Source: JBJFGR01 sp051892875 (lineage in GTDB: Bacteria > Pseudomonadota > Gammaproteobacteria > Enterobacterales > Succinivibrionaceae). From it: a DNA stretch of 64,000 bases. Positions 8,315 to 17,265 of this stretch are shown here, piece by piece; the first letter of the stretch is position 1, and the number at the start of each line of letters is the position of its first letter. The position numbers and the translations under genes are program-made. Under the pieces are notes generated by a model, which had not been told where the DNA came from, made no database searches, and saw only the letters and a list, made by a program, of their open reading frames with translations. The DNA lies in contig JBJFGR010000020.1 in the NCBI GenBank assembly GCA_051892875.1, positions 1 through 64,000 of the forward strand, in the 5' to 3' direction.

Positions 8315-9352
8315 TTAAATTATTTCAACTTGTTCTTCGTTTTCTTTAGCTTCTTCTATAGAACCAATAACCCAAGCATTTTCGCCATTTGCTTTTAACA
8401 ATTCTACTGCTTTATCAGCGTCAGATTCATTTAGAGCAACAATCATACCTACACCACAGTTAAATGTGCGATACATTTCGTGAGTATCGATACCACCGTT
8501 TTTTTGTAACCAGTGAAATACTTCAGGCCATTCCCAAGAAGAACTTTGACATACTGCTTTAGTGTTAGCAGGAAGTACTCGAGGAATGTTTTCCCAGAAA
8601 CCACCACCAGTAATATGGGCTAAAGCATGAATCTTGCAAGACTTCATTAAGTTAAGAATTGGTTTTACGTAAATTCTTGTTGGGGTTAATAAAGTATCTA
8701 TTAATGTTCTACCATCACTTAATTTTTGGAATGGATCAGCTTTAGATACCTCTAAAACTTTACGAATTAAAGAGTAACCATTTGAATGAGGGCCTGAAGA
8801 TGCAATAGCAACTAACTTATCTCCTACTTTAACAGCACTGCCATCAATAATTTCATCTTCTTCAACAACACCAACAGCAAAACCTGCTAAATCGTAATCT
8901 GGAACATGGTACATTCCTGGCATTTCTGCTGTTTCACCACCAATTAATGCACAACCAGCTTGTTGGCAACCTGTACCAATTCCTGTAATAACTTTTGTAG
9001 CATCACTAACATCAAGTTTGCCTGTAGCATAATAATCTAAGAAAAATAAAGGTTCAGCACCTTGAACTATTAGATCGTTAACACTCATAGCAACAAGATC
9101 TATACCTACAGTGTCATGTTTTTTAAAATCTATAGCTAGACGTAATTTTGTTCCTACGCCATCAGTACCAGATACTAATACAGGTTTTTTGTAATTTGTT
9201 GGTATTCTGCATAATGCACCGAATCCACCTAAACCACCCATAACTTCAGGTCTAGTTGTTTTTTTTACAACACTCTTAATATTATCAACTAATGCGTTTC
9301 CTGCATCAATATCAACACCAGCATCTTTATAACTTAACTTTTGCTTGTCCAT
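8315..9352 (-). CDS. purM: Phosphoribosylformylglycinamidine cyclo-ligase (AIR synthetase)
   Basis: Fifth step of purine synthesis: ATP-dependent ring closure of FGAM to AIR in the cytoplasm. The 345 residues equal the E. coli length. Recognisable blocks are YKDAGVDIDAGN at the N-terminus, GGLGGFGALCRIP, VSGTDGVGTKLRLA, MSVNDLIVQGAEPLFFLDY, GGETAEMPGMY and the C-terminal AHITGGGFWENIPRVLP. The usual partner purN is not downstream, where the gene converges on dnaQ instead. A divergent DUF2066 gene followed by hda repeats the neighbourhood seen in Vibrio and Shewanella relatives. Confidence 0.97.
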   Translation of the reverse strand: MDKQKLSYKDAGVDIDAGNALVDNIKSVVKKTTRPEVMGGLGGFGALCRIPTNYKKPVLVSGTDGVGTKLRLAIDFKKHDTVGIDLVAMSVNDLIVQGAEPLFFLDYYATGKLDVSDATKVITGIGTGCQQAGCALIGGETAEMPGMYHVPDYDLAGFAVGVVEEDEIIDGSAVKVGDKLVAIASSGPHSNGYSLIRKVLEVSKADPFQKLSDGRTLIDTLLTPTRIYVKPILNLMKSCKIHALAHITGGGFWENIPRVLPANTKAVCQSSSWEWPEVFHWLQKNGGIDTHEMYRTFNCGVGMIVALNESDADKAVELLKANGENAWVIGSIEEAKENEEQVEII

Positions 9353-9403
9353 ATTTGGTAAAACCTACGTGAGATAAAATATCTATAAAAAACGTCCCCA
9401 TTC

Positions 9404-9419
9404 TATCAAATTTTTGCGT
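9404..9419 (-). promoter_or_regulatory. Possible PurR-like box upstream of purM
   Basis: The 16-mer TATCAAATTTTTGCGT agrees at 11 of 16 positions with the enteric PurR operator ACGCAAACGTTTGCGT. The right half is nearly perfect and the left half poor. It lies 52-67 bases upstream of the purM start, and purM is a PurR target in E. coli. No purR gene is in this window. Confidence 0.25.
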
Positions 9420-9568
9420 TATATTCTACTTATATGATATTTTGTTTATTTAGTTTTTTATATATGATATAAAATGGTTAATATAAATATAGAAAAAATT
9501 AATATAGTTAAATTTAATTAATTCTTATTTGATAAGTTATATTGTGTATAACATCTGGGGATTAAGAT

Positions 9569-10936
9569 ATGAATAGAATAAAAATGATTTTAAAATTTGC
9601 ACTTGTTCCAATTTCTACTATGCTATTTTTATCTAATGTATTAGCAGAAAGTGATGATATATATGTATCAGATATGGATAATAGTATAGATAAAAAAAAC
9701 TCAGAAAATATAAATTCCAAGAAAGTAAAATATTCCGTAGTTGTTGATTTTAATGGTGATTATGATGAAAGTCATGATTTGGCTTTGCAAAAACTTGTGA
9801 AAGATTTAAGTAATGGTTTAATAGATGGCTCAAACATAAAAATTGATGCAGATTCCTTAATAGATGACGAAATAATTACTGATGATTACCAATTAAAAGT
9901 AATTTTTAATGATAAAAAAATTGATAACTTGCTCCATAATGGTTTAATTCCTGTTTGGTATGGATTACCAGAGCCTTTATTGTTTTGGTTAGTAAAAGGC
10001 GTAGAAGTAAAAGGATTAGATTCTGATGGTAATGTAACAACTCGAATTGATGCTAAAATTGTTTCAGCTGATGAAGAAAATGATATTATAAAAAAAATAA
10101 AGAAAGTTGGTTTTGATAATGGAATTAACGTTGTATTTCCAATTAATGATTTACAAGATATGGAAGCTGTGAATGTTTCATCTGTTATCAAATCTTTACC
10201 TGAGGAAATTATTATCCCATCTCTACGATATACTAAAGGATATGTTACAACAGCTCTCTTAAATGAAAAGGATGGTGTTTTTGAATTAATAGCAACAATA
10301 ATAAATTGTGATGAAAAGTCAGTTGTATATTCAACAACTTTAAAATCGGAAGATGTTGATGTTTTATTAAATAATTTTATAAATGAGTTTAAAAGAGTTG
10401 TTGGTTCTATTGAAGCTGAGAAAAATTCTAAAACACAATCAACTGTAGTAACTACAGGATTTGATAATACAGATAATTTAAAATTAGGTTTAGCAGAAAA
10501 AAATAAATATAGAGTATTAATAAGAAATGTAAGTGATTTTTCTAATATTATGAAAATTCAATCAAATCTTGAAAAAATAGGATTAATGCCCGTAGTTTTA
10601 GATGTGAAGGGGGGGGATGTTTTATTTTTATTAAAATATGATTCACCAAATTCTATCAGTAGTTTTTTATCAATGTATAAAGCTTTGATTTCTTTTGAAA
10701 GTTCTGAATTTATATACATTTATGATGATGAAAAATCAGATATTCTAGAGGTTCCTGAGTTAAATAGTGATCAAGAACGTAAAAATGAAGAAGAAAATAA
10801 TGAAAATTCATCATTAAATACTGAAACAGATGCAAAAAATCATTATAATAATAGGAGTCAGAATGAGCCTGTTTTAAATAATAAGTTTCCAGACCCTAAT
10901 AGGAAATTAAAAACAGGTGGGGGATTAGTTAAATAG
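9569..10936 (+). CDS. DUF2066-family exported protein of unknown function
   Basis: Starts with a Sec signal peptide (about 1-26, ending NVLA before ESDD). The central part carries what I take to be DUF2066 family features: an early region like HDLALQKLVKDLSNGL, then DNLLHNGLIPVWYGLPEPLLFWLV, and NVVFPINDLQDMEAVNV. The last 70 residues or so are Asn/Glu-rich and probably disordered. Position between purM and hda is the usual place for DUF2066 genes in gammaproteobacteria. The function of the family is unknown to me. The hda start lies 21 bases downstream, so the two are probably one operon. A run of eight G (10609-10616) lies in the coding sequence. Confidence 0.72.
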   Translation: MNRIKMILKFALVPISTMLFLSNVLAESDDIYVSDMDNSIDKKNSENINSKKVKYSVVVDFNGDYDESHDLALQKLVKDLSNGLIDGSNIKIDADSLIDDEIITDDYQLKVIFNDKKIDNLLHNGLIPVWYGLPEPLLFWLVKGVEVKGLDSDGNVTTRIDAKIVSADEENDIIKKIKKVGFDNGINVVFPINDLQDMEAVNVSSVIKSLPEEIIIPSLRYTKGYVTTALLNEKDGVFELIATIINCDEKSVVYSTTLKSEDVDVLLNNFINEFKRVVGSIEAEKNSKTQSTVVTTGFDNTDNLKLGLAEKNKYRVLIRNVSDFSNIMKIQSNLEKIGLMPVVLDVKGGDVLFLLKYDSPNSISSFLSMYKALISFESSEFIYIYDDEKSDILEVPELNSDQERKNEEENNENSSLNTETDAKNHYNNRSQNEPVLNNKFPDPNRKLKTGGGLVK

Positions 10937-10957
10937 CGATTATAGGCAAAATTTTTT

Positions 10958-11692
10958 ATGTATCACCAAATACCATTGAACATAGGTGTAAGTGAGACAG
11001 TTTCTAGTATTGCAAGTTTTGTAGTTGATGCTTGCAATAGTGTTCCTTTTAATTTTATAAAAAAAATAGTAAAGCAAGACGACTACTCTACATCTAAATT
11101 TATTTATTTGCTAGGGGAACATAATTCTGGAAAAACACATTTGCTTCAAGCTGCTGTAAATGAAGCGGAGAAACACGCATTTAGATCTATATATTTTGAT
11201 GTTAGCCAGTACAACGATGTAGAACCTGGATATCTTTTGCAAGGTATAGAAGATTTAGATCTTATTTGTATTGATAATATAGGTGCTGTTGCTGGTAATC
11301 CTTCATGGGAAGCAGAGATTTTCTATCTGTATAATAGGTGGTTAAATAAACAACATGGCGCTTTTATTGTTTCTTCTCAATTGGAAGTTGGGGAACTACC
11401 TTTTAAAAAACCTGATCTGATTACACGATTATCTAGTGGTTATACATTAACAATGAAAATGTTACCTAGGATTAAATTTACTGAAGTTTTGATGAAAAGA
11501 GAAGAAATTCGTGGTGGTCTTTTGCCTCTTAAAAGAGCGGAAACAATAGTAAAGTCATTTGAAGACCTTGAAGACTGTGTTGCTGTTCTTGATGCTTACG
11601 ATGTAGCAGTTTTAGAAGGAAAGAAAAAATTTTCTGAAAATATTTTAGGTGCTGTTATATCTTCATATAAAAAATCACAAACAAATAGATAA
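10958..11692 (+). CDS. hda: DnaA regulatory inactivator Hda
   Basis: AAA+ protein that, with the DNA-loaded beta clamp, makes DnaA hydrolyse its ATP after initiation. The 244-residue protein starts with a clamp-binding hexapeptide, QIPLNI (residues 4-9; E. coli has QLSLPL). It continues with Walker A GEHNSGKTHLL (Lys59), Walker B LICIDNI, and the DnaA-like RLSSG arginine motif. It lacks a DNA-binding domain IV, as expected for Hda rather than DnaA. It lies 21 bases after the DUF2066 gene. Confidence 0.93.
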   Translation: MYHQIPLNIGVSETVSSIASFVVDACNSVPFNFIKKIVKQDDYSTSKFIYLLGEHNSGKTHLLQAAVNEAEKHAFRSIYFDVSQYNDVEPGYLLQGIEDLDLICIDNIGAVAGNPSWEAEIFYLYNRWLNKQHGAFIVSSQLEVGELPFKKPDLITRLSSGYTLTMKMLPRIKFTEVLMKREEIRGGLLPLKRAETIVKSFEDLEDCVAVLDAYDVAVLEGKKKFSENILGAVISSYKKSQTNR

Positions 11693-11733
11693 CAAATACA
11701 AACAAAATAAGTATAAATTTGTTTGTATTTGTT
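11691..11733. terminator. Long AT-rich hairpin between convergent hda and perM
   Basis: A perfect 16-bp stem, AACAAATACAAACAAA / TTTGTTTGTATTTGTT, encloses an 11-base loop. It begins at the hda stop codon and ends 24 bases from the perM stop. It contains only four G/C pairs. It probably acts as a bidirectional terminator. Confidence 0.7.
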
Positions 11734-11756
11734 TATTACTTTTAAACTTAAATAAA

Positions 11757-12989
11757 TTATTTATAAATTGATGGCCAATGGGTAATAACATTTTTTACAA
11801 ATGTTGCCAAAGGTATTGCTAACACAACTCCCCAAAATCCCCAAATTCCTCCAAAAATTACAATAGCAACTAATATAAAGAAAGGGTTTAAATTAAGCGT
11901 TGTTGAAAATAATTTAGGAGTTATTACATAGGCATCAATAAGTTGGATAACAGTATATACAATTAAGAGCCATAATAAATCGCTAGATAAACCAAATTGA
12001 ATAATACCTATAGCAACTATAGGGATAGTAATAATTAGAGCTCCTACATATGGAATTACAACACTTAATCCAACACCGATACCTAATAATAAGGCGTAAT
12101 TAAGATTTAGTAGTCCAAAAGAAATAACGTTAATAGTACTTATAACTAAAATATGAATGATTTTGCCATTTAAATATTGGGTTATATCATTATTCATATT
12201 AGACCAAAAATCACTCACTTCATTATAAGGAGCTAAATATTTTTTAGTGAGATTTAAAAAATACTCCTTATCATTTAACATGTAAAATGAAAAAATAGGG
12301 ACAATTACGATGTAAATTAATATATTTAGTATATCTACAAGCATCGGGGCTATCTGAGTCTTTAAAAAAGGAGATATCCAATCTTTTATTATATTACTAA
12401 TATAAGAGACTGACTTATTAAGTTGCTCAGAAGATATAATTTTTTGGTAAGATTCTGGTAACTTTTGTTTTAAAATTTCAAGTTTATTTATTAACCATTG
12501 TACAGTAATATCTTGGGTTTCTTCTTTTTTTGACAAGTTATTGTTGTTACTACTATTGTTATGATCGCTAGGTGTATTAAAATCAACATTATTTTTTAAG
12601 TTTTCTTTTTGGGGAATGTTATAATTTTCTACATTTAGAATTTTAGTTTCACTCTTACTATAATTATTGATACTTAGAGTTATGGTATTCGCAAACTTAC
12701 TCAATTGATTAATAGTAGGAGGTACAATCATAATAACTAATGAAATACAAATTACAACAAATGAAGATATTACAACTGATGATGCGCTAAATCTATTTGC
12801 ATGGTGTTTTATTAGAAAATTTGTAGGTTTTTCCAACATAAAAGATAGAACAAGAGCTGCAATTAATGGTGCTAAAATATTACTGAAATAATATATTGAT
12901 AAAAAAATAGCTAAAAATTGTAAAATTAATACAGCTGCAGCTGGATGTGATAAATGGTGGTAATACCATGCTTTAAAAAACTTTATCAT
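11757..12989 (-). CDS. perM: AI-2E family transporter, PerM-like permease
   Basis: Polytopic inner-membrane protein of the AI-2E/PerM family. It has N-terminal hydrophobic segments (about 15-75), a large soluble middle part, and a C-terminal block of hydrophobic segments (about 215-405) with family patterns such as ISFGLLNLNYALLLGIGVG, VIPYVGALI and GGIWGFWGVVLAIPLA. A low-complexity Asn/Ser-rich insertion lies near residues 145-158 and helps to explain the 410-residue length, compared with about 353 in E. coli. The substrate is unknown. The gene is convergent with hda; perM, DUF2066 and hda are also neighbours in other gammaproteobacteria. Confidence 0.85.
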   Translation of the reverse strand: MIKFFKAWYYHHLSHPAAAVLILQFLAIFLSIYYFSNILAPLIAALVLSFMLEKPTNFLIKHHANRFSASSVVISSFVVICISLVIMIVPPTINQLSKFANTITLSINNYSKSETKILNVENYNIPQKENLKNNVDFNTPSDHNNSSNNNNLSKKEETQDITVQWLINKLEILKQKLPESYQKIISSEQLNKSVSYISNIIKDWISPFLKTQIAPMLVDILNILIYIVIVPIFSFYMLNDKEYFLNLTKKYLAPYNEVSDFWSNMNNDITQYLNGKIIHILVISTINVISFGLLNLNYALLLGIGVGLSVVIPYVGALIITIPIVAIGIIQFGLSSDLLWLLIVYTVIQLIDAYVITPKLFSTTLNLNPFFILVAIVIFGGIWGFWGVVLAIPLATFVKNVITHWPSIYK

Positions 12990-13019
12990 TTAAAATTCAC
13001 TATTTATATTTTTTCCCAT

Positions 13020-13046
13020 TTCCTTTATATTATAGTATTAAAGGAA
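13020..13046 (-). promoter_or_regulatory. Inverted repeat around a perM -10-like box
   Basis: The arms TTCCTTTA (13020-13027) and TAAAGGAA (13039-13046) flank ATTATA, which reads TATAAT on the minus strand, 30-45 bases upstream of the perM start. An operator over the perM promoter is a reasonable reading. Confidence 0.35.
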
Positions 13047-13078
13047 AATTATTAATAAATATTTTGTAAAAATTTAGT

Positions 13079-13110
13079 TATGGAACTATATTTAGTATAG
13101 TTTGTCCATA
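13079..13110 (+). promoter_or_regulatory. Two-step inverted repeat in the bepA promoter region
   Basis: The outer arms TATGGA / TCCATA and inner arms ACTATA / TATAGT surround a TTTAG core. A TATAAT at 13114-13119 follows immediately, so the repeat covers the expected -35 region of bepA. The function is inferred only. Confidence 0.35.
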
Positions 13111-13155
13111 TATTATAATTATATAAAAGGTTGTTTACAAAAGAATTACATTAAC

Positions 13156-14601
13156 ATGCAAGGTATTATTAAATTATTTTTTGTGTATTTAGCTGTTGTT
13201 ATTACAGTATCTTTTCATTGTTCTAAAGTGTATGCTGGTAATTATGATTTTGGTATTGCTGGGGTAAAAGCTCTTCCCGTGGAAAAAGAACAACAAATAG
13301 GAGAGTATTTTATAAAAACGGCACGTTCTCAGTTGCCTATTATTTACGATCCAGTATTACAAGCCTATATAAATTCAGTAGTAGGAAGGTTAGCAAATAA
13401 AGCTCAAAATGTGTATTATCCATTCGAAACAATATTGGTTAATGATAATTCTGTAAATGCAGCTGCCTTTTTAGGTGGAAAAATAATGATTAATACTGGT
13501 GTTTTTTTGGTATCTAATAGTGAAAGTGAGTTTGTTTCTGTTTTGGCACATGAAATGATACATGTAACACAAAGGCATTTAGCAAGAAGTATAGAAGCTC
13601 AAGAAGCAGAATCGGTAAATACCTTACTAGGATTTATTGGTTCTATAATATTAGGTATTATAAATCCTGCTCTAGGTATGGCATCGGTAACAGCAACTTT
13701 AGGTGCTGGTCAACAGCATGCGATTAATTACACTCGTTCCCATGAATACGAGGCGGATCGATTGGGGATAGAGTTATTATATAATGCTAATTATAATCCC
13801 TTAGGTATGGCAGATATGATGAGAAATTTATATGGAGAGGTGGACAAAATAAATCCAGCTTTTGAAATGTTATTATCTCATCCGTTATCTGCTAATAGAG
13901 TGGGAGAAGCAGAGAATCGAGCTAGATTATTAAAAAAACATAAATATTATGAAAGTGTAGATTTTGATTTTGCAAAGAGTAGAATTGAAGTAAGATATAG
14001 CGATGTGGATCCCTTGTACAATTATAAGCAAGCCAAGGAAGTTTTAACATCAAATAAAAATAGCGTTACTGCTTTATATAAATTGGCTTTATCATCTTTG
14101 GAGTTACGTAAATATGATGAAGCTGAAAGTTGTTTAAATATATTACAAAAAAAATATGGTAATAATTTATTTGTTCTAGATTCATTATCTGATTTATATA
14201 TTGCTAAAAAGGAATTTAAAAATCTAGAAAAATTATTATTATCTGCTAAAGCTAAAATGGGTGATCATGAAGTTATTGTAGTTAATTTAGCATCAGGTTA
14301 TATAGAACAACATAAATATGAACAAGCTATAAAATTATTAAAACGCTATAGTAGAAAAGAGTATTCAGTTACAGTTAGTAATTTATTGATTGATGCCTAT
14401 AAGAAAATTAGAAAAACCTGTGATTTATATGTTGCAAACACTATGTTGCTTGAGTATAAGGGACTATGGAATGAAGCAATATACAATGGAAAAGAGGCAT
14501 CTCGAATTTGTGCTGAACAAAATACAGTATTAAAAATTCAGGCTTTGATTGGAAGAATAACCCAAGAAAAGGATTTTTATGAACAGCTTGTACATAATTA
14601 A
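13156..14601 (+). CDS. bepA: Periplasmic M48 metalloprotease/chaperone BepA (YfgC)
   Basis: Zinc metalloprotease and chaperone that helps LptD and other outer-membrane proteins fold at the BAM complex and degrades stalled ones. The ATG at 13156 gives a signal peptide (1-27, ending SKVYA); a TTG further up (13102) would put 18 residues ahead of it. HEMIH (His132, His136) is the zinc motif, and HEYEADRLG supplies the third ligand. The second half is a TPR solenoid. The 481 residues are close to E. coli BepA (487). It is convergent with cnoX. Confidence 0.94.
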   Translation: MQGIIKLFFVYLAVVITVSFHCSKVYAGNYDFGIAGVKALPVEKEQQIGEYFIKTARSQLPIIYDPVLQAYINSVVGRLANKAQNVYYPFETILVNDNSVNAAAFLGGKIMINTGVFLVSNSESEFVSVLAHEMIHVTQRHLARSIEAQEAESVNTLLGFIGSIILGIINPALGMASVTATLGAGQQHAINYTRSHEYEADRLGIELLYNANYNPLGMADMMRNLYGEVDKINPAFEMLLSHPLSANRVGEAENRARLLKKHKYYESVDFDFAKSRIEVRYSDVDPLYNYKQAKEVLTSNKNSVTALYKLALSSLELRKYDEAESCLNILQKKYGNNLFVLDSLSDLYIAKKEFKNLEKLLLSAKAKMGDHEVIVVNLASGYIEQHKYEQAIKLLKRYSRKEYSVTVSNLLIDAYKKIRKTCDLYVANTMLLEYKGLWNEAIYNGKEASRICAEQNTVLKIQALIGRITQEKDFYEQLVHN

Positions 14602-14617
14602 TTATTTATGTACAAGC
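14586..14617. terminator. Hairpin at the convergent bepA/cnoX ends
   Basis: A perfect 12-bp stem, GCTTGTACATAA / TTATGTACAAGC, has an 8-base loop that includes the bepA stop codon. It lacks a long U-tract. A bidirectional terminator is likely. Confidence 0.6.
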
Positions 14618-14626
14618 ATGATATGT

Positions 14627-15481
14627 TTAATATAACAATGTATATAACATTCTTCTAAATTTAGGTTGTAGAGGATCTCCGTTCATTGTAGATAGGATAT
14701 CAAGGTACACTTTTTTGATGCCACCATTATTAGCATTTAAATCTTTTGATAAAAATGAATATAACATAGTTAAAGCTTCTTCATTTTTACCTTCTTGATT
14801 CCATGCAGTAGCCAATTTTTGCACAGAGTCTAAATCATTAGGATTTTCTTTTACTAGGTTTTCCAGCATTGTTATTTCTGGATTTGATTGATTTTCTTCA
14901 GCTAATGTAACAGCTGCTAATAAATCCTTGTAAGTCTGAGTTTGTTGATTAGCAACATCGATTTTATCTAAAGCTATTCTAGCTTCTTTTATTTTTTTAG
15001 CTTTTAGAGCAAAATTGATATATGTAAATGCTATATCAATATCATTTGGCTTTAATTCAGCAGCTTGAGAAATTTTGGAAAAGGCACCGTTATAATCACC
15101 ACTTTCTGAACAATTTATAGCATCATTAAGTAACATTTCTTCAGGGCTAGGTAAATATTTATTAATGATTTCTGGTATATTTTGTGAGTTTCTTAGTAAT
15201 TCAGCGTTTACTATATCAATAGGGCGACCTTGGAAAAAAACGCATATTGCTGGTAATTCGCTTATTTGTAATTGATGACAAACTAATTGAATTGTTTGGA
15301 TAGCGGCACTAGCCTTTGCTAAAATCAAATATTGATTATTATTACCAACGGCAGCTTCTAGAGAAGATGTAATGTTTTGAGAAGAAAGTTCAGAAGGATC
15401 GTACATATATAAAAGTACTTTTTTTTCCATTGATTTGGATATTATTTCTTGAAGATTTTCTTCGTTTATATTTGTTATCAT
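14627..15481 (-). CDS. cnoX: Co-chaperone CnoX (YbbN), thioredoxin-like domain plus TPRs
   Basis: Cytosolic co-chaperedoxin that protects proteins under oxidative/hypochlorous stress and hands them to GroEL or DnaK. The length (284) equals E. coli CnoX, and the ending RRMLYTLLY matches the conserved C-terminus. Residues 1-110 form a degenerate thioredoxin fold; residues about 115-280 are TPR-like helices. At the position of the redox site the sequence is PSELSSQNIT, with no cysteine, so thiol exchange there is not possible. It lies only 5 bases downstream of the yejM-like gene, so they form an operon. Confidence 0.88.
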   Translation of the reverse strand: MITNINEENLQEIISKSMEKKVLLYMYDPSELSSQNITSSLEAAVGNNNQYLILAKASAAIQTIQLVCHQLQISELPAICVFFQGRPIDIVNAELLRNSQNIPEIINKYLPSPEEMLLNDAINCSESGDYNGAFSKISQAAELKPNDIDIAFTYINFALKAKKIKEARIALDKIDVANQQTQTYKDLLAAVTLAEENQSNPEITMLENLVKENPNDLDSVQKLATAWNQEGKNEEALTMLYSFLSKDLNANNGGIKKVYLDILSTMNGDPLQPKFRRMLYTLLY

Positions 15482-15486
15482 AATAT

Positions 15487-17265
15487 TTATTTTTCCTTAA
15501 ATTTATTCAATAATTTCATCGCTTTAATAAGCATTACAATTGTAGGTTGAGTAGGTGTTTTATTTGGATCGCTAGTGTAAATACTTGCGTTACCATTTTT
15601 ATCAAATATCGTTGTTTGATTAGTTGTTATGATGTGTATTTCCTTTGCATCACCGCTTAAAATCCAAGGTCTTGAGTTCAGATTATCAGTCATGCTGAAA
15701 CCTGTTGAATAATCATCAAAATTGTTTTTTATACCTAAAATATCTTTTGATATGTTTGGGGAAATATCTTGATTAGATGTAAGAATTGAGGTGTCTTTAA
15801 ATAACATTGAATTTGTTGCAATAATTAAAGGAGTGTGATGATTATTTCTTGTGTAGGTATACTTTTGATAATCATGGTTAATGTTGAAGGTTGATAAAGA
15901 GGTAATAATTATTAAAGAATTATCTTTTTGTTCATTAAGAATAGTTAGTAAATCCTTTAATTGTCGATCTGCTGACTTTAAATTATATAAACGCATACCT
16001 TCTAGCTTTTTGAAACTATGACTAGATTTATTATTTTCTATTATTGATTCAAAAGGTGAAATAGAAATAATAGTAAATTGTGGACGATCATTCCAATTTG
16101 ATATCCATTGAATAGCTTTATCAATAGTTTCTTTATCAGAATTATTTAGTGAAATCTGTTTTTTTCTTAGACCGCTACTAGTGAATAATTTATTTGTACT
16201 ATCATTAAATTTTCCTGTAGAAAATGAATGAATTCTATAGTCTTGTTTAAGCATTTCTGAAAGAATAATAGGTGATTGTTGTTCATTTATTATATCATCA
16301 AAATATTGCCCAGGAAGACCATAAAATATTTCAAAAGCATTTGAAGAAGGATCTAATGAACCTATATAATGTTCTTTAAAATTATAATTTTCATTTGCAA
16401 ATTTATATAAATTTGGAGTGTTTTCAGCATTTAAATCATTATAATTTAATCCGTTTATAAATAGAAAAATAACATTTTGTGGCTTATCATGAGGTGTATA
16501 AACTAAATCATTAAAAGGGTATTTTAATTTATAAATTTTGGAATTTATTGATAATTTTCCATCTTTTGTTTGAATATCTTTTATCCAACCATGTTCACGT
16601 AGAAACGTATTGGCAGTCATAGGATAGTAAGCTGGAAAAAGAGTTTTAGAGATAGTTATTGGAGTATATTTGAAAGCATCAGCCCAACTATTTAAAAGAT
16701 GAGTCAAAATAAAGGCTATTAAAAAAATAGATGTAGAAAGATATTTAATTTTTTTACTTTTGCTTGTATATATATGTTTCCAAGCCAAATTTGATATAAA
16801 AATTTCAGTTCCTATTAATATTGGTATTGTAATATATAAAAAATTAAAATTTAAACCAGTTGAAAAACCTTCTTGTTCAAAAAATAAACTAAAAACAGAT
16901 ATACTTAGGTGAATTTTTATTGCTTGATATAATTTGATATCGATTGCTAATATTGTCAGAGCTATAACAGATAAAATGACAGCTAGAACCCTGTATACTC
17001 TGAGTGAACCAATAAATGATAATGGAAAAAATATAATAAGATATATAATAAAAACAATAGAACTAAAATGACCTAACCAACCCAAAAAAAGATATAAAAA
17101 ACCTAAAAATGTTCCAGGGGTTTGAGCTGAATATAAATATGTTGTGCCTATAAGAAGTGTTAAGAAAATATTTAAAAATAAGAATTTATGTCCCCAAATA
17201 ATAGTTCTTGATACTTCATCTTTATAGGTAAAATAATTAGTAAAGCTAAAATCGTTATTAGTCAT
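15487..17265 (-). CDS. yejM: Inner-membrane protein YejM/PbgA/LapC (DUF3413 domain, sulfatase-like)
   Basis: Controls lipopolysaccharide synthesis by sensing LPS in the inner membrane and restraining LapB/FtsH turnover of LpxC. The 592-residue protein (E. coli 586) has five hydrophobic segments in residues about 25-190 and then a periplasmic alkaline-phosphatase-fold domain (about 255-590), with the family pattern KPQNVIFLFINGLNYNDL and NTPNLYKFANENYNF. It lies upstream of cnoX with a 5-base gap. This protein and the lpx genes further along supply complementary parts of lipid A control. Confidence 0.9.
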   Translation of the reverse strand: MTNNDFSFTNYFTYKDEVSRTIIWGHKFLFLNIFLTLLIGTTYLYSAQTPGTFLGFLYLFLGWLGHFSSIVFIIYLIIFFPLSFIGSLRVYRVLAVILSVIALTILAIDIKLYQAIKIHLSISVFSLFFEQEGFSTGLNFNFLYITIPILIGTEIFISNLAWKHIYTSKSKKIKYLSTSIFLIAFILTHLLNSWADAFKYTPITISKTLFPAYYPMTANTFLREHGWIKDIQTKDGKLSINSKIYKLKYPFNDLVYTPHDKPQNVIFLFINGLNYNDLNAENTPNLYKFANENYNFKEHYIGSLDPSSNAFEIFYGLPGQYFDDIINEQQSPIILSEMLKQDYRIHSFSTGKFNDSTNKLFTSSGLRKKQISLNNSDKETIDKAIQWISNWNDRPQFTIISISPFESIIENNKSSHSFKKLEGMRLYNLKSADRQLKDLLTILNEQKDNSLIIITSLSTFNINHDYQKYTYTRNNHHTPLIIATNSMLFKDTSILTSNQDISPNISKDILGIKNNFDDYSTGFSMTDNLNSRPWILSGDAKEIHIITTNQTTIFDKNGNASIYTSDPNKTPTQPTIVMLIKAMKLLNKFKEK

